DNA from: DASQPR01 sp963831705
GTDB taxonomy: Bacteria > Actinomycetota > Actinomycetes > Mycobacteriales > Micromonosporaceae
Assembly: GCA_963831705.1 (NCBI GenBank)
Contig: CAWHRE010000009.1
Coordinates: forward strand, 62,001 to 126,000
Length of the DNA stretch: 64,000 nt
Direction of reading: 5' to 3'
Shown: positions 48,114-58,129 of the stretch, in pieces
How positions within the stretch are numbered: position 1 is the stretch's first letter
How the letters are laid out: every line of letters starts with the position of its first letter
Position numbers and translations under genes: made by a program
Notes under the pieces: model-generated
The model's database searches: none
Seen by the model: only the letters and a program-made list of their open reading frames with translations
Told to the model about the DNA's origin: nothing

Positions 48114-48407
48114 ATGGTGCTTGAGGTGGGACTCATCAACGTTGTGGTGGGCCAGGAGGCCGAATTCGCGGCCGCGTACGCGCAGGCGCACGACACGCTT
48201 GCCACGACGCCCGGCTGCCGGTCGGTACGCATGACGCAAGGCATCGAATCCCCGTCGCGTTTCGTGCTGCTGGTCGAGTGGGATTCGGTCGAGGCGCACC
48301 TCGACAACTTCCGGGCGACCGAGCGCTTCGGCACGTGGCGGGGACTCATCGGGCCGTTCTTCGATGGTCCGCCGCTGGTCGAGCACTTCACCGACGTACC
48401 AGCCTAA
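48114..48407 (+). CDS. Antibiotic biosynthesis monooxygenase (ABM) domain protein
   Basis: Small dimeric alpha/beta-barrel (ferredoxin-like) protein of 97 residues. The pattern LEVGLINVVVGQEAEFAAAYAQA...GCRSVRMTQG...FVLLVEWDSVEAH is typical of the ABM family, which includes cofactor-independent oxygenases, haem-degrading and stress proteins. No specific activity can be read from sequence. Start ATG at 48114. It stands alone between the nadR remnant and the next gene. Confidence 0.85.
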   Translation: MVLEVGLINVVVGQEAEFAAAYAQAHDTLATTPGCRSVRMTQGIESPSRFVLLVEWDSVEAHLDNFRATERFGTWRGLIGPFFDGPPLVEHFTDVPA

Positions 48408-48464
48408 GCGGTCCGTTTCGGGCCACGGCTTCGTTCGGGGTCGCGCACGCCCGCCTGTCCCGGC

Positions 48465-49055
48465 ATGATGATCTCCGTGGATTGGATCCCTCTGGTATCG
48501 ACGGTGGCCGGTGCGTTGATCGCGATCGGTGGCACCGTGGTCGCCGACGTCTTGCGTCGCCGCGACAGCCGCCATCAGTACGACTTCGCCGAGCGCCAGC
48601 GCGCGTACACGGAGATGGTGCTCGCGCTCGGCGCCGGGCTCGAGGGATTGCGAGCGGTCGCGGCAAGCGATCTGACACCAGAGGAACGGGTGTCGGCCGC
48701 ATCGACAGCGGTGTCGAAGGCCGGTGTATACATCGCTCGCGAGAAGCTGCTGATGACCGCCGCGCCACATGTCGCGCAGGCGGGCGAAGCGGCGTTCGAG
48801 GCACTGATCGAGATCCGGCAGGCGGTCCGGGCCGGCGCCCACTATCGCGATCCGGTGTATCACGATGCCTATCACCCGTACGCGGAGAAGATGTGGCGGT
48901 TCCGCATGTCCGTACGTGAGGATCTCGGTGCGCCGCGCCTGCGGGTCGGCGACATCAATCGGAACGACTGGGACGGCCGAGCGGACTGCGGTGTCTGCAA
49001 TCCACCCGGCCAGCAGGTCACGCTGCCGGACGTGGCGGTAGAGCCGGCCATCTGA
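48465..49055 (+). CDS. Unrecognised protein with an N-terminal membrane helix
   Basis: A 196-residue protein of unknown family. One hydrophobic helix (WIPLVSTVAGALIAIGGTVVADVL, residues ~7-30) is followed by basic residues (RRRDSRHQ), indicating a cytoplasmic domain. That domain is helical and rich in charged residues, with a possible coiled coil around 40-110. A C-terminal stretch has two Cys (DCGVC) that may bind metal. Two in-frame ATGs (48465, 48468) give the same protein. 57 nt after the ABM gene. Confidence 0.7.
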   Translation: MMISVDWIPLVSTVAGALIAIGGTVVADVLRRRDSRHQYDFAERQRAYTEMVLALGAGLEGLRAVAASDLTPEERVSAASTAVSKAGVYIAREKLLMTAAPHVAQAGEAAFEALIEIRQAVRAGAHYRDPVYHDAYHPYAEKMWRFRMSVREDLGAPRLRVGDINRNDWDGRADCGVCNPPGQQVTLPDVAVEPAI

Positions 49056-49086
49056 CGGCTACTTCGCGCCCGTCCGTTCGCGGCCG

Positions 49087-51187
49087 TCACTTCACGCCTG
49101 CTACGTCCATGTCGCGGAGTTCCTTCTTGAGTGTCCCGATCTCGTCGCGGATCCGGGCCGCAAGCTCGAATTGCAGTTCGCGGGCGGCGCCGAGCATCTG
49201 ATCGTTTAGTTCCTGGATCAACTGCGCGAGGTCGGCGCGCGCCATGCCCACGCTCGATGTTGCCGTCGACTTACTGCGGCTCCTCGTCTCCGGGACCGGC
49301 CCCTTGCCACGCGACATTTGCCGGCCGCCGCCGCCGACCAGTGCATCGGTGTCCTCGGCGTCCTTGTAGATGTCGTCCAAAATGTCGTAGATCTTCTTGC
49401 GCAACGCGGTCGGCTGGATGCCGTTCGCCAGGTTGTGCGCGACCTGCTTCTCCCGGCGCCGGTTCGTCTCGTCGATCGCCTGCGCCATCGACGGGGTCAT
49501 CTTGTCGGCGTACATGTGGACCTCGCCCGATACGTTTCGCGCCGCACGACCGATCGTCTGGATCAGCGAACGTCCGCTGCGCAGGAAGCCTTCCTTGTCC
49601 GCGTCGAGGATCGACACCAGCGACACCTCGGGCAGGTCCAAGCCTTCACGAAGCAGGTTGATCCCGACGAGCACGTCGTAGTCGCCCTTGCGCAGTTCGC
49701 TCAGCAACTCGACCCGGCGAAGCGTGTCCACCTCGGAGTGCAGATACCGCACCCGGATGCCGTGTTCGAGCAAGTAGTCGGTGAGATCTTCGGCCATCTT
49801 CTTCGTCAGTGTGGTGACGAGGACACGTTCATCCTTCTCGGTCCGGACGCGGATCTCGTGCATCAGATCGTCGATCTGACCCTTCGTCGGTTTCACGACG
49901 ACCTGAGGGTCGACCAGGCCGGTCGGGCGGATCACCTGCTCGACGAACTCGCCCTGCGACTGTTCCATCTCCCAGTTGCCCGGGCGTCGCGGACAGGAAC
50001 ACCATCTGGCCGACCCGCTCGTAGAACTCGTCGAACCGCAGCGGGCGGTTGTCCTGCGCCGACGGCAAGCGGAAGCCGTGATCGACGAGCTGACGCTTGC
50101 GGGATGCATCGCCCTCGTACATGCCGCCGATCTGCGGGACCGTGACGTGCGATTCGTCGATGACGGTAAGGAAATCGTCCGGGAAGTAGTCGATCAGGCA
50201 GTTCGGCGGACTCCCGGGCGAGCGGCCGTCGATATGCATCGAGTAGTTCTCAATGCCGGAACAGAATCCAACCTGGCGCATCATCTCGATGTCGTACGTC
50301 GTCCGCATGCGGAGACGCTGCGCTTCCAGGAGCTTGCCCTGTCGATCCAGCTCGGCGAGCCGCTCTTCCAGTTCCTTCTCGATGTCGCCGATCGCGCGGT
50401 TCATCCGCTCGGGTCCGGCCGCGTAGTGCGACGCCGGGAAGATCATCAGATCGTTGACCTCGCGGACCACATCACCGGTCAAGGGATGGAGGAAGTAGAG
50501 GTTCTCGACCTCGTCACCGAAGAATTCGACGCGGATCGCCAACTCCTCGTACGCCGGGATGATCTCCAGCGTGTCGCCACGCACCCGGAACGTGCCGCGT
50601 TGGAACGCAAGGTCATTCCGCGCGTATTGGATATCGACCAGCCGTCGCAGCAGTACGTCTCGCTCGATCTCCATGCCGGTCTTGATCCGCACCGACTGCT
50701 CGACATACTCCTGCGGCGTGCCGAGACCGTAGATCGCGCTGACGGTGGCGACCACGATCACGTCACGTCGAGTGAGCAACGACATCGTGGTCGAGTGCCG
50801 GAGCCGCTCGACCTCCTCGTTGACCGACGAGTCCTTCTCGATATACGTATCCGTCTGCGGGATGTACGCCTCGGGCTGGTAATAGTCGTAATAGCTGACG
50901 AAGTATTCGACAGCGTTGTTCGGGAGCAGCTCGCGAAACTCCTTCGCCAACTGCGCCGCCAGGGTCTTGTTGGGCGCCATTACCAGAGCCGGGCGCTGCA
51001 TCCGCTCGACCAGCCACGCGGTCGTGGCGCTCTTGCCGGTGCCGGTCGCGCCGAGCAGCACCGAATGCCGGTCGCCACGGCGGAGCCGGCGCTCGAGTTC
51101 GTCGATCGCTGCCGGTTGATCGCCTGCGGGCTGGTATTCGCTGATGACCTCGAACCGATTGTCGAGGCGGGGAACGTCAAGCGCCAT
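49087..51187 (-). CDS. uvrB: Excinuclease ABC subunit B, split by a one-base frameshift
   Basis: UvrB is the helicase-like core of nucleotide excision repair. The N-terminal ~402 residues start MALDVPRLDNRFEVISEYQPAGDQP at 51187 and include Walker A GATGTGKSATTAW and the beta-hairpin region FVSYYDYYQPEAYIPQTDTYIEKD. That frame runs to VFLSATPG and then fails. The remaining ~298 residues continue in another frame with NWEMEQSQGEFVEQVIRPTG, motifs REGLDLPEVSLVSILDADKEGFLRS and QTIGRAARN, and end in a UVR motif. The break is in a CCC run at 49979-49981 (GGG on the coding strand): two Gs restore LSATPGNWE. Everything else is intact, so a sequencing error or a very recent mutation is likely. Confidence 0.93.
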
Positions 51188-51665
51188 GAAACCAACCGTA
51201 CGCCGAGCCCCCGACAACTCCGCCCCGCCAAACCCAAGGACGCGCGAAGCGTGTCCCGGCTTTGATTGGCGATCTTGGGCGGTAGACGAGATCAAATCGC
51301 CATGATCACAGCACTGGACTTCCACCCGACCCAAGATCCGCAATCTTTGCCGAGCTACCGAACGCAAAGGACGTTCGCGGCGGCCGGTCAGCGCCTTCGC
51401 GCGACCGCGGTCGAGTCGCGCTCAACGAGTGCCGGAAAGTCCGACGATCGAGGCTGCAAACTCCCACGCCGAGCGCGACCGGCCGGTGTGGAGGTCCGGT
51501 CGTATGCTCGGGCGGCCGCCGCGAACGGCCTACCGTAAAACGGTAACCCCGCTCATCCGACCGCACAATGGGATCCATCGGCAAGCATGAAATTGGCGCA
51601 CAGCCTGCGACTTCACACGACGTTAACGGAAGACTAAGGGCAGACCGCCGGATCTCGATCGCGAT
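51188..51665. other. Intergenic region between uvrB and the M3 peptidase gene
   Basis: 478 nt between divergent genes, so it must hold both promoters. It contains an imperfect hairpin (TGGCGAT 51267-51273 with ATCGCCA 51296-51302) that includes GATC-rich flanks like the window's palindromes. No convincing gene is seen. A CGAAC...GTTCG pair at 51359-51377 has too wide a spacer to be an SOS box. Confidence 0.5.
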
Positions 51666-53720
51666 ATGGTCGCCCTCATGACATCGCCCCATCGGCTCTT
51701 GACGGCCAGTGACCCTGCCTACCTTTTGCCCCGTTTTGAGGCGCTCACCAGTGCTCATTACGAAGAAGCCATCATGTCCGGAATGGCGCAGCAACGCGCC
51801 GATATCTCGGCCATCTCGGTCGACCCGGCGGAGCCCACCTTCGACAACACGATCGTGGCGATCGAGCGTACGGGTGCCGAACTGCGTTTCGCCACGTCGG
51901 TGTTCTACCTCGTGCAGGGTGCCGATACCACGCCTGAGCTGGACGCGATCGACGAGCGCGTGGCGCCCCTGCTCGCCGCCCACAATGACGCGATCTTCCT
52001 GGACGCGGATCTATTCGGTCGAGTCCGAAACCTCTACGCGCGGCGCGGCGACCTCGGCCTGGATGCGGCCGAGGCATGGCTGCTGGAGCGCTACCACACC
52101 GAATTCGTCCGAGCCGGCGCGAACCTCACCGAGGCCGAGCAGGACGAACTGCGCACGATCAACGCCGAACTGGCGACGCTGACCACCGAGTTCGGCAATC
52201 GCGTCCGCACGGCGACGAACGCGGCGGCCATCGACATCGATGACGAGACGCAGCTCGACGGGCTCTCCGGGGATGCGATCGCGGCGGCGAAGGCCGCGGC
52301 GACCGGGCGCGACGCACCGTACACATTGACGTTGGGCCGCCCGACCAACCAGCCGGCCGTGTCGTCGCTGACCAGCCGTGAGCTGCGCGAGCGCATCTTT
52401 TCCGCAGCCATCGAGCGCGGCATCAACGGTGGCGAAGGTGACACCCGGGACCTGATCCCGAGGATCGTCGAGCTTCGAGCCCGCCAGGCCCAGCTGTACG
52501 GCTATCCGAATCATGCCGCGTACTCGATCGCGGACAACACCGCCCGTACCGTGGAAGCGGTAACCGACCTGCTCGGGAAGCTCGCGCCAATCGCGGTCGC
52601 GAACGCGGCGGCGGAGGCCGCGGAACTGCAGGCGGCGATCGACGCGGCCGGCGGAGAATTCGCACTGGAGCCGTGGGACTGGGCGTACTACACCGAGCAG
52701 GTACGAGCGGCTCGGTACGACATCGACGAGAATGCACTCCGGCCGTACTTCGAACTCCAGCGTGTGCTCGTCGACGGCGTGTTCTTCGCTGCCACACAGC
52801 TGTACGGAATCACGTTCACCGAACGTACCGACCTGGTCGGCTACCACCCGGACGTGCAGATCTTCGAGGTGTTCGAGGCCGATGGTTCGCCCCTCGGCCT
52901 AGTGATCGCGGACTACATCACCAGGCCGTCGAAGTCCGGCGGCGCCTGGATGGACAGCCTGATCACGCCGAACGCGATCGAGGGCGCGCGCCCGATCGTC
53001 ACGCAGAATATGAACATCAACAAGGCGCCCGAAGGCCAGCCGACGCTGATGAGCCTGGAACAGGTACGCACGATGTTCCATGAGTTCGGCCACGCGCTGC
53101 ACGGACTCTTCGGTGCCGCCCGATGGCCGAAATTTGCCGGTACGAGTTCGCCACGCGACTTCGTCGAGTACCCGTCGCAGGTCAACGAGGTGTGGATGCT
53201 GTGGCCCGAGGTGCTCGCGAACTATGCGACGCATGTCGAGACCGGCGAACCCCTGCCGGCCGAGATCGTCGAGCGTCTTCGCGATGCGGAGTCGTTCAAC
53301 GAAGGGTTCGCGACCACCGAGTACTTGGCGGCGTCGCTGCTCGACCTTGCGTGGCACACGTTGGCGCCGGGCGAGACGGTCACCGACGTACCCGAGTTCG
53401 AGGCGACCGCGCTGGCCAAGGCCGGTATCGCGGTCGACGCCGTTCCGCCGCGTTATCGGAGCGGCTACTTCTCGCACGTGTTTTCGGGCGACGCGTACAG
53501 CGCCGGTTACTACGGCTACATCTGGAGCGAGGTGCTGGACGCGGACACCGTCGACTGGTTCCGCGAGAACGGTGGCCTCACCCGCGCGACCGGCGACGCG
53601 TTCCGGTTCAAGCTGCTCGGAGCGGTCGGCAGCGCCGATCCGATGGCGGTCTATCGCGAATTCCGCGGCCGCGACCCGCAGATCGAGCCGCTGTTGAAAC
53701 GGCGCGGCCTCCAAAGGTAA
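51666..53720 (+). CDS. M3 family metallopeptidase (dipeptidyl carboxypeptidase/oligopeptidase type)
   Basis: Zinc peptidase of family M3 (684 aa), close in design to Dcp and oligopeptidase A. The zinc motif is FHEFGHALH with its first His at residue 472, and the third ligand is expected in the following NEVW/E region (SQVNEVWMLWPEV). The N-terminal helical domain and C-terminal GYFSHVFSGDAYSAGYYGYIW are complete. No signal peptide: cytoplasmic peptide turnover. The start may be 51666 or the ATG at 51678. Confidence 0.95.
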   Translation: MVALMTSPHRLLTASDPAYLLPRFEALTSAHYEEAIMSGMAQQRADISAISVDPAEPTFDNTIVAIERTGAELRFATSVFYLVQGADTTPELDAIDERVAPLLAAHNDAIFLDADLFGRVRNLYARRGDLGLDAAEAWLLERYHTEFVRAGANLTEAEQDELRTINAELATLTTEFGNRVRTATNAAAIDIDDETQLDGLSGDAIAAAKAAATGRDAPYTLTLGRPTNQPAVSSLTSRELRERIFSAAIERGINGGEGDTRDLIPRIVELRARQAQLYGYPNHAAYSIADNTARTVEAVTDLLGKLAPIAVANAAAEAAELQAAIDAAGGEFALEPWDWAYYTEQVRAARYDIDENALRPYFELQRVLVDGVFFAATQLYGITFTERTDLVGYHPDVQIFEVFEADGSPLGLVIADYITRPSKSGGAWMDSLITPNAIEGARPIVTQNMNINKAPEGQPTLMSLEQVRTMFHEFGHALHGLFGAARWPKFAGTSSPRDFVEYPSQVNEVWMLWPEVLANYATHVETGEPLPAEIVERLRDAESFNEGFATTEYLAASLLDLAWHTLAPGETVTDVPEFEATALAKAGIAVDAVPPRYRSGYFSHVFSGDAYSAGYYGYIWSEVLDADTVDWFRENGGLTRATGDAFRFKLLGAVGSADPMAVYREFRGRDPQIEPLLKRRGLQR

Positions 53721-53784
53721 GCCTCCAGAAGTACGGCAGTGGCGGGGCCGTCACCTACCGCACGTAATCGGCGTTCAACCGAGC

Positions 53785-55380
53785 GTGAGGCCCCCCGCCG
53801 CGACGATCCCCCGCCCTGTCGATTCTCAGCCACGCGATCAGCGGCCACGACAGGGCGGGCACCGTCGCGCACGAAAGACCGACCATCGCCGTCCGCCTCG
53901 GATCGTGGCGCTGACCGCGCTCGCGGCACTGGTCATCGGCGCGCTCGTGGCCGGCAACGGGCTGGTCTCGTGCGCCAAGCAACCTCAAGCGGCGGCGTTC
54001 CGGAGCCGGCCGGTCACCGCGGCCGAGGCTACGCGCTTGGCGGCGGTACGCGTCACGAACTACACGTCCGGCCACGCCGGCATCTCGGTCACGATCGGCG
54101 CAGGCAAGACGGCTGTACGGATGACCGGCTGGGTCGATTGGCGACAGCCGCTCATCTACCTGAACAGCGTCGGTGCGACCGCCGGTCCGGACGACGGCAT
54201 CTTGCAGGCGATTCCCGGCGTGGTCGCGGCCCGACCAGGTCTCTACCGGCCACCGGCGACAAACGGCAAGCAGTACGGCCCGTACCCGACGCCGCCCGTA
54301 CCGGCACCGCCGACCGGCTGGCAGGTACGACCGATCGAGACCGGATCCGCGATCGACACGATGATCACGCTGCTCTTCGCGATGCGGGCGGCTCACAGCG
54401 ACAGCGCTACCGGAATCGCCGCGATCGGCACGAAGCTCGTCGGCACCGACGAGATCAACGGTGTGCACGTCGATGTCATGGACGGCGCCGCCGTACCGCC
54501 GCTTACCGGGGCGGCGACGCCGACACCGTCGGCGAGTGCGCTGCCGTTCGCGGCCGAAGGCGGTCAGGTCCGCTACTGGGTCGACGACAAATCGCGTGTA
54601 CTGCGGGTCGAGGCGCTGGTCAACCCGACGACGACGCTACAGATCGACTTCAATCGCGCCGACCCGACCGATCCGAGCCCGATCGAGCTGCTCGGCGGCC
54701 CCGTGGTCAAGCCGACGCCGCCGACCGCGGCCCAGTTGAAGCTCCTGGCGAAGATGCGGATAGCCGACCGTACGAGCGGCGGCGGTACCGTCACGCTGGC
54801 CGTACCGGTCGGACCGGACGAGCTCTACGGTGCGACCGGATGGCTGGACTGGCACGTCCCGGCGCTCTATGCCACGCTGCGCAACTACCGCTCGACCGCG
54901 GCCGACACTGCGATCCGAGCCGATGCCGACGGTCTGACCGCGCACGGCACGATCGGCGGTACGGCCGGCACGAACACCGCCGGTACGCTGTCGCCGCCGT
55001 CCCTGCACCCGGCTGCGACCGGCTGGACGCGTGAGCCGTGGACCTCATTCGCCGATCAAGGAGGCGAGCAGGATCTGGAGCTGATCCTCAATGAGGTGCT
55101 GGCCCTGTCTTCGTCCACGAAGGACGATCCGGCACAACTCAAGCCGATCTCGTCCGCGCTGCGTACCGACAGCGTCGACGGCGTACCCGTCACGGTATTC
55201 GAGATCAGGCAACCGAGCGAAGCCAAGATCACACCCGGGTACGGCCGGCTTCGCTTCTGGATCGACGCACATGGTCTGCTGAGACGCCTGGAACTTCGGA
55301 CACGATCCGGTGCGTACGGGTACATCACGATCACGCCCGGCCACGTACCAACCCTGCCGGATCCGGTGCCGGCTGCTTAG
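53785..55380 (+). CDS. Exported lipoprotein or membrane-anchored protein with duplicated domain
   Basis: Unrecognised 531-residue protein. A basic N-terminus and a hydrophobic helix (~39-61) end in LVSC, a possible lipobox (Cys63). The rest is two related halves: TGWVDWRQPLIYL...VRYWVDDKSRVLRVEALV and TGWLDWHVPALYA...LRFWIDAHGLLRRLELRT. Each ends with a strand pattern like LppX/LprAFG lipid-carrier domains, but that relation is tentative. GTG start at 53785. It overlaps the convergent response regulator gene by 4 nt. Confidence 0.72.
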   Translation: MRPPAATIPRPVDSQPRDQRPRQGGHRRARKTDHRRPPRIVALTALAALVIGALVAGNGLVSCAKQPQAAAFRSRPVTAAEATRLAAVRVTNYTSGHAGISVTIGAGKTAVRMTGWVDWRQPLIYLNSVGATAGPDDGILQAIPGVVAARPGLYRPPATNGKQYGPYPTPPVPAPPTGWQVRPIETGSAIDTMITLLFAMRAAHSDSATGIAAIGTKLVGTDEINGVHVDVMDGAAVPPLTGAATPTPSASALPFAAEGGQVRYWVDDKSRVLRVEALVNPTTTLQIDFNRADPTDPSPIELLGGPVVKPTPPTAAQLKLLAKMRIADRTSGGGTVTLAVPVGPDELYGATGWLDWHVPALYATLRNYRSTAADTAIRADADGLTAHGTIGGTAGTNTAGTLSPPSLHPAATGWTREPWTSFADQGGEQDLELILNEVLALSSSTKDDPAQLKPISSALRTDSVDGVPVTVFEIRQPSEAKITPGYGRLRFWIDAHGLLRRLELRTRSGAYGYITITPGHVPTLPDPVPAA

Positions 55381-55982
55381 AGCCATCCGTTGGATCGGGC
55401 CATCCGGGCTGCTTCGGCACGCGTACGGGCGCCGGTCTTGCCGATCGCCGCGGACAGGTAATTGCGTACCGTCCCGTCGGAAAGATGCAGCGTATGGGCG
55501 ATGTCGAGCACGGTTCCGCCGTCCTCGGACGCACGCAGGACTTCGGCTTCCCGATCGGTCAGCGGGTTCGCACCGCTGGAGAGCGAAGCGACGGCGAGTT
55601 CCGGATCGACCACCGTACGGCCGCCGTGCACAAGACGCACCGCGGCCGCGAGCCGGTCCGGCGACGCATCCTTGACCATGAAGCCACGAGCACCGGCATC
55701 CATCGCCCGGCGCAGATATCCCGGTCGGCCGAACGTGGTCAGGATCATCACCCGTACCGAGGGCGTGGCGACACAGATCTCGCGGGTCGCCGCGATTCCG
55801 TCCAGCTCCGGCATCTCGATGTCGAGAAGCGCGACATCCGGCCGGAATTCGGCCGCGGCCGTGACCGCCTCGGCACCGTTCGCGACCGACGCGACGATCT
55901 CGAAGTCGTCCTCCATGGCGAGCAGCGCCTCCAAAGCGCCGCGAACCAGATGCTGATCCTCGGCGAGCAGGATCCGGATCAT
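55377..55982 (-). CDS. Two-component response regulator, NarL/FixJ family (DesR-like)
   Basis: Response regulator (201 aa). The receiver domain starts MIRILLAEDQHLVRGALEALL with the phosphoacceptor Asp54 in VALLDIEMPELDG, and Lys in VKDA. A LuxR-type helix-turn-helix follows (LTDREAEVLRASEDGGTVLDIAHTLHLSDGTVRNYLSAAI). The ATG at 55982 overlaps the sensor kinase stop by 4 nt, so the pair is one unit with coaE. Downstream targets are not evident from position. Confidence 0.93.
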   Translation of the reverse strand: MIRILLAEDQHLVRGALEALLAMEDDFEIVASVANGAEAVTAAAEFRPDVALLDIEMPELDGIAATREICVATPSVRVMILTTFGRPGYLRRAMDAGARGFMVKDASPDRLAAAVRLVHGGRTVVDPELAVASLSSGANPLTDREAEVLRASEDGGTVLDIAHTLHLSDGTVRNYLSAAIGKTGARTRAEAARMARSNGWL

Positions 55983-57385
55983 CCGGCGACGCCGGCCGGC
56001 ACGACCGGCTCCTCGACGCGATCCGAGCCTCCGACCAAAGCATCGGCCGCGCCCGAGACGCCGGCCGAAACTGAACCACCCGAACCGCCAGCGCCGACCG
56101 ACTCGGACGGGGACACCGGCACGGACTCGATCGACGCGTGATCGAACACTGCCCGTACCACGAACGACCCGTTCTCGCGGCCGGCCCACAGTGCGCCGCC
56201 GGCGCACGCGACCCGCTCGGACAGCCCGGTCAGGCCGTTACCGAACGTCAGTGCACTGCCGGCCGTACCCCCGTTGTCGCGAACCTCGACCACGACGGAC
56301 GTCGGCGTACGGACGGCGCTGATCTCGCACCGCGTCGCACCGGCGTGGCGGATCACGTTGGTCACCGCCTCGCGCACGAGCCACGCGCCGCAGACATCCA
56401 TCGCCACCGGCAGCGGACACGTCGAGATCGACGTCTCCACGCGTGCAGCGGTGAGCAGCGCCCGCGCCGTCTCGATCTCGCCGGACAGGGACATCTGCCG
56501 GTACCCGGCGACAGTTTCACGGACGTCCGCGAGCGCTGCCCGCGCCACCGCCGCGACTTCGATCATCTCGGCGGCCGCCCGCTCCGGATCGCGTTTGGCC
56601 AGGCGCGCCGCCAACTCGGCCTTGAGCGACACCGCCGAAAGCTGCTGACCGAGGATGTCGTGCAGGTCCCGGGAGATGCGCAGGCGCTCCTCGCTGACCG
56701 CGAGCCGGGCGAGGTCGGCACGCGCGCGGCGCAGCTCAAGCTTCGCGGAAATCTGCAGGTTGAACGCGGCCTGCACGGTACCGATCAGCGCGGCCTGCGC
56801 CGCGATCGTGATCGGGTGCCACGACATGTCCCCGAAGCCCCAGCGTCCGACCACGATCTCGGCGGCCGGAATCAGCACGACGATGAAGGGCCAGTGTTTG
56901 ATCCGTCCGTTGAACAGCGTCAGCGCGATCGTGAAATACGTCAGAACCGCGAGCCACTGCGAGCCGAACACGACGCACAGCAGGCCACCGACGACCAGGC
57001 TGGCCGCGATCCCGAGCGGCGCCCGATTGGCGTGACGCTCCGGCGCATTCCGCCAGATCACGGCGAGGAAGCAGGCCGCGTAGGTCAAGAGCAAGGACAG
57101 CGCCACTATCTTGTACGCCGTCGACCGATCGCTCGTGACCGTGGCCTTGACCGGCCAGCTGAGGAAGAACAGGCAGATGACGGCACCGATCCGCGCACGT
57201 ACCCATCGGCGTGGACCGTAGTCGTCGACGACCGCGTCCATGTACGTCCGACGGATCGACGCCCGAATCTTGCCTGCGGTGGATGTCGTTGCGGGGGCTG
57301 CCGTCACGCTCACCGTCCCAGCGTCGTTCGCGGACGCCGTCGCCGGTAGTGTCGCCGCGGCGGATGTCGTCGTGACATCTGTCAT
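55979..57385 (-). CDS. Sensor histidine kinase, DesK/NarL type
   Basis: Membrane histidine kinase (468 aa). Five or six hydrophobic helices (~60-200) are followed by HisKA_3 with SRDLHDILGQQLSAVSLKAEL (His242) and an HATPase_c domain (LVREAVTNVIRHAGA; FGNGLTGLSERVACAGG). The N-terminus and C-terminus are low-complexity, the latter a Gly/Ser/Val-rich tail of ~45 residues beyond the kinase. It passes phosphate to the overlapping response regulator. DesK-like members sense membrane state, but the signal here is unknown. The ATG at 57385 overlaps the coaE stop (ATGA). Confidence 0.9.
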   Translation of the reverse strand: MTDVTTTSAAATLPATASANDAGTVSVTAAPATTSTAGKIRASIRRTYMDAVVDDYGPRRWVRARIGAVICLFFLSWPVKATVTSDRSTAYKIVALSLLLTYAACFLAVIWRNAPERHANRAPLGIAASLVVGGLLCVVFGSQWLAVLTYFTIALTLFNGRIKHWPFIVVLIPAAEIVVGRWGFGDMSWHPITIAAQAALIGTVQAAFNLQISAKLELRRARADLARLAVSEERLRISRDLHDILGQQLSAVSLKAELAARLAKRDPERAAAEMIEVAAVARAALADVRETVAGYRQMSLSGEIETARALLTAARVETSISTCPLPVAMDVCGAWLVREAVTNVIRHAGATRCEISAVRTPTSVVVEVRDNGGTAGSALTFGNGLTGLSERVACAGGALWAGRENGSFVVRAVFDHASIESVPVSPSESVGAGGSGGSVSAGVSGAADALVGGSDRVEEPVVPAGVAG

Positions 57386-57990
57386 GCGCGCTCCCGCGCT
57401 GCCGCGAGCCGGGTAGTCCAAACCTCGTCGACCTGCGCGATCAGATCCGCCAACGTACCGTCGTTGTCGATCACGATATCGGCGACCGCGCGGCGCTGGT
57501 CGTCGGTTGCCTGGGCGGCGATACGTCCACGCGCCTCGTCCTCGGACATGCCACGGAGGCCGACCAGCCGTCGTAGCCGCGTCTCGGCGCCGGCGAGAAC
57601 CACGATGACCAGCTCGTACCCGCTGGCCAAACCAGCCTCGACCAGCAGCGGAACGTCGTTGACGACCACCGAATCCGGCGGCGCGGCGGCGTACATCTCG
57701 CCGGTCCTCGCCCGTACCCGCGGATGGATGATCGACTCCAACGTCCGCCTCCGTTCGGCGTCGCCGAACACGATCCGCCCGAGTGCGGGCCGGTCAAGAG
57801 CGCCATCGGCGCCGAGAACGTCCGGGCCAAACTCGGCGACGATCTGCGCCAATCCCTCGGTACCGGGCTCGACCACCTCCCGCGCCAGGCGGTCCGCGTC
57901 GATCACGACCGCGCCCAACTCCGCCAGACGCGCCGCCACGGCACTCTTCCCGGCTCCGATCCCGCCCGTCAACCCCACGAACAACGTCAC
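57382..57990 (-). CDS. coaE: Dephospho-CoA kinase
   Basis: Dephospho-CoA kinase (202 aa) catalyses the last step of coenzyme A synthesis. The P-loop is VGLTGGIGAGKSAVAARL, with the DADRLAREVV substrate region and a lid with RLRRLVGLRGMSEDEARGRIAAQ. Length is normal. In relatives it lies near rpsA, as here, and it is coupled to the histidine kinase by a 4-nt overlap (ATGA), an unusual link between a housekeeping gene and a signalling pair. Confidence 0.95.
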   Translation of the reverse strand: MTLFVGLTGGIGAGKSAVAARLAELGAVVIDADRLAREVVEPGTEGLAQIVAEFGPDVLGADGALDRPALGRIVFGDAERRRTLESIIHPRVRARTGEMYAAAPPDSVVVNDVPLLVEAGLASGYELVIVVLAGAETRLRRLVGLRGMSEDEARGRIAAQATDDQRRAVADIVIDNDGTLADLIAQVDEVWTTRLAAARERA

Positions 57991-58068
57991 CGCACAAGTA
58001 TCACCCGCACCATTACACCTGCCTCCGCTTGATCCGCCGTCCCTGTTGATCCCCCGTTCCTGTCTCTG

Positions 58069-58129
58069 TTGATCCTGGAGTTAGTCGACGCATCGACGGC
58101 GTTTCGTGTCACTAACTCCAGGATCAACT
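58069..58129. repeat. Palindromic element, 61-bp type, copy D
   Basis: A 61-bp element with perfect 18-nt arms: GTTGATCCTGGAGTTAGT (58069-58086) and ACTAACTCCAGGATCAAC (58112-58129). Same length and core as copies C and E. Its right edge is tandemly duplicated: CTCCAGGATCAACTTGGT occurs at 58117-58134 and again at 58135-58152. It is 78 nt upstream of the coaE start and 40 nt before a promoter-like sequence on the plus strand. Confidence 0.85.

Noticed and set aside
51359..51377. CGAAC...GTTCG as a LexA SOS box for uvrB
   Set aside because: The spacer is 9 nt, while actinobacterial SOS boxes have 4 nt between the half-sites, and it is about 170 nt upstream of uvrB.
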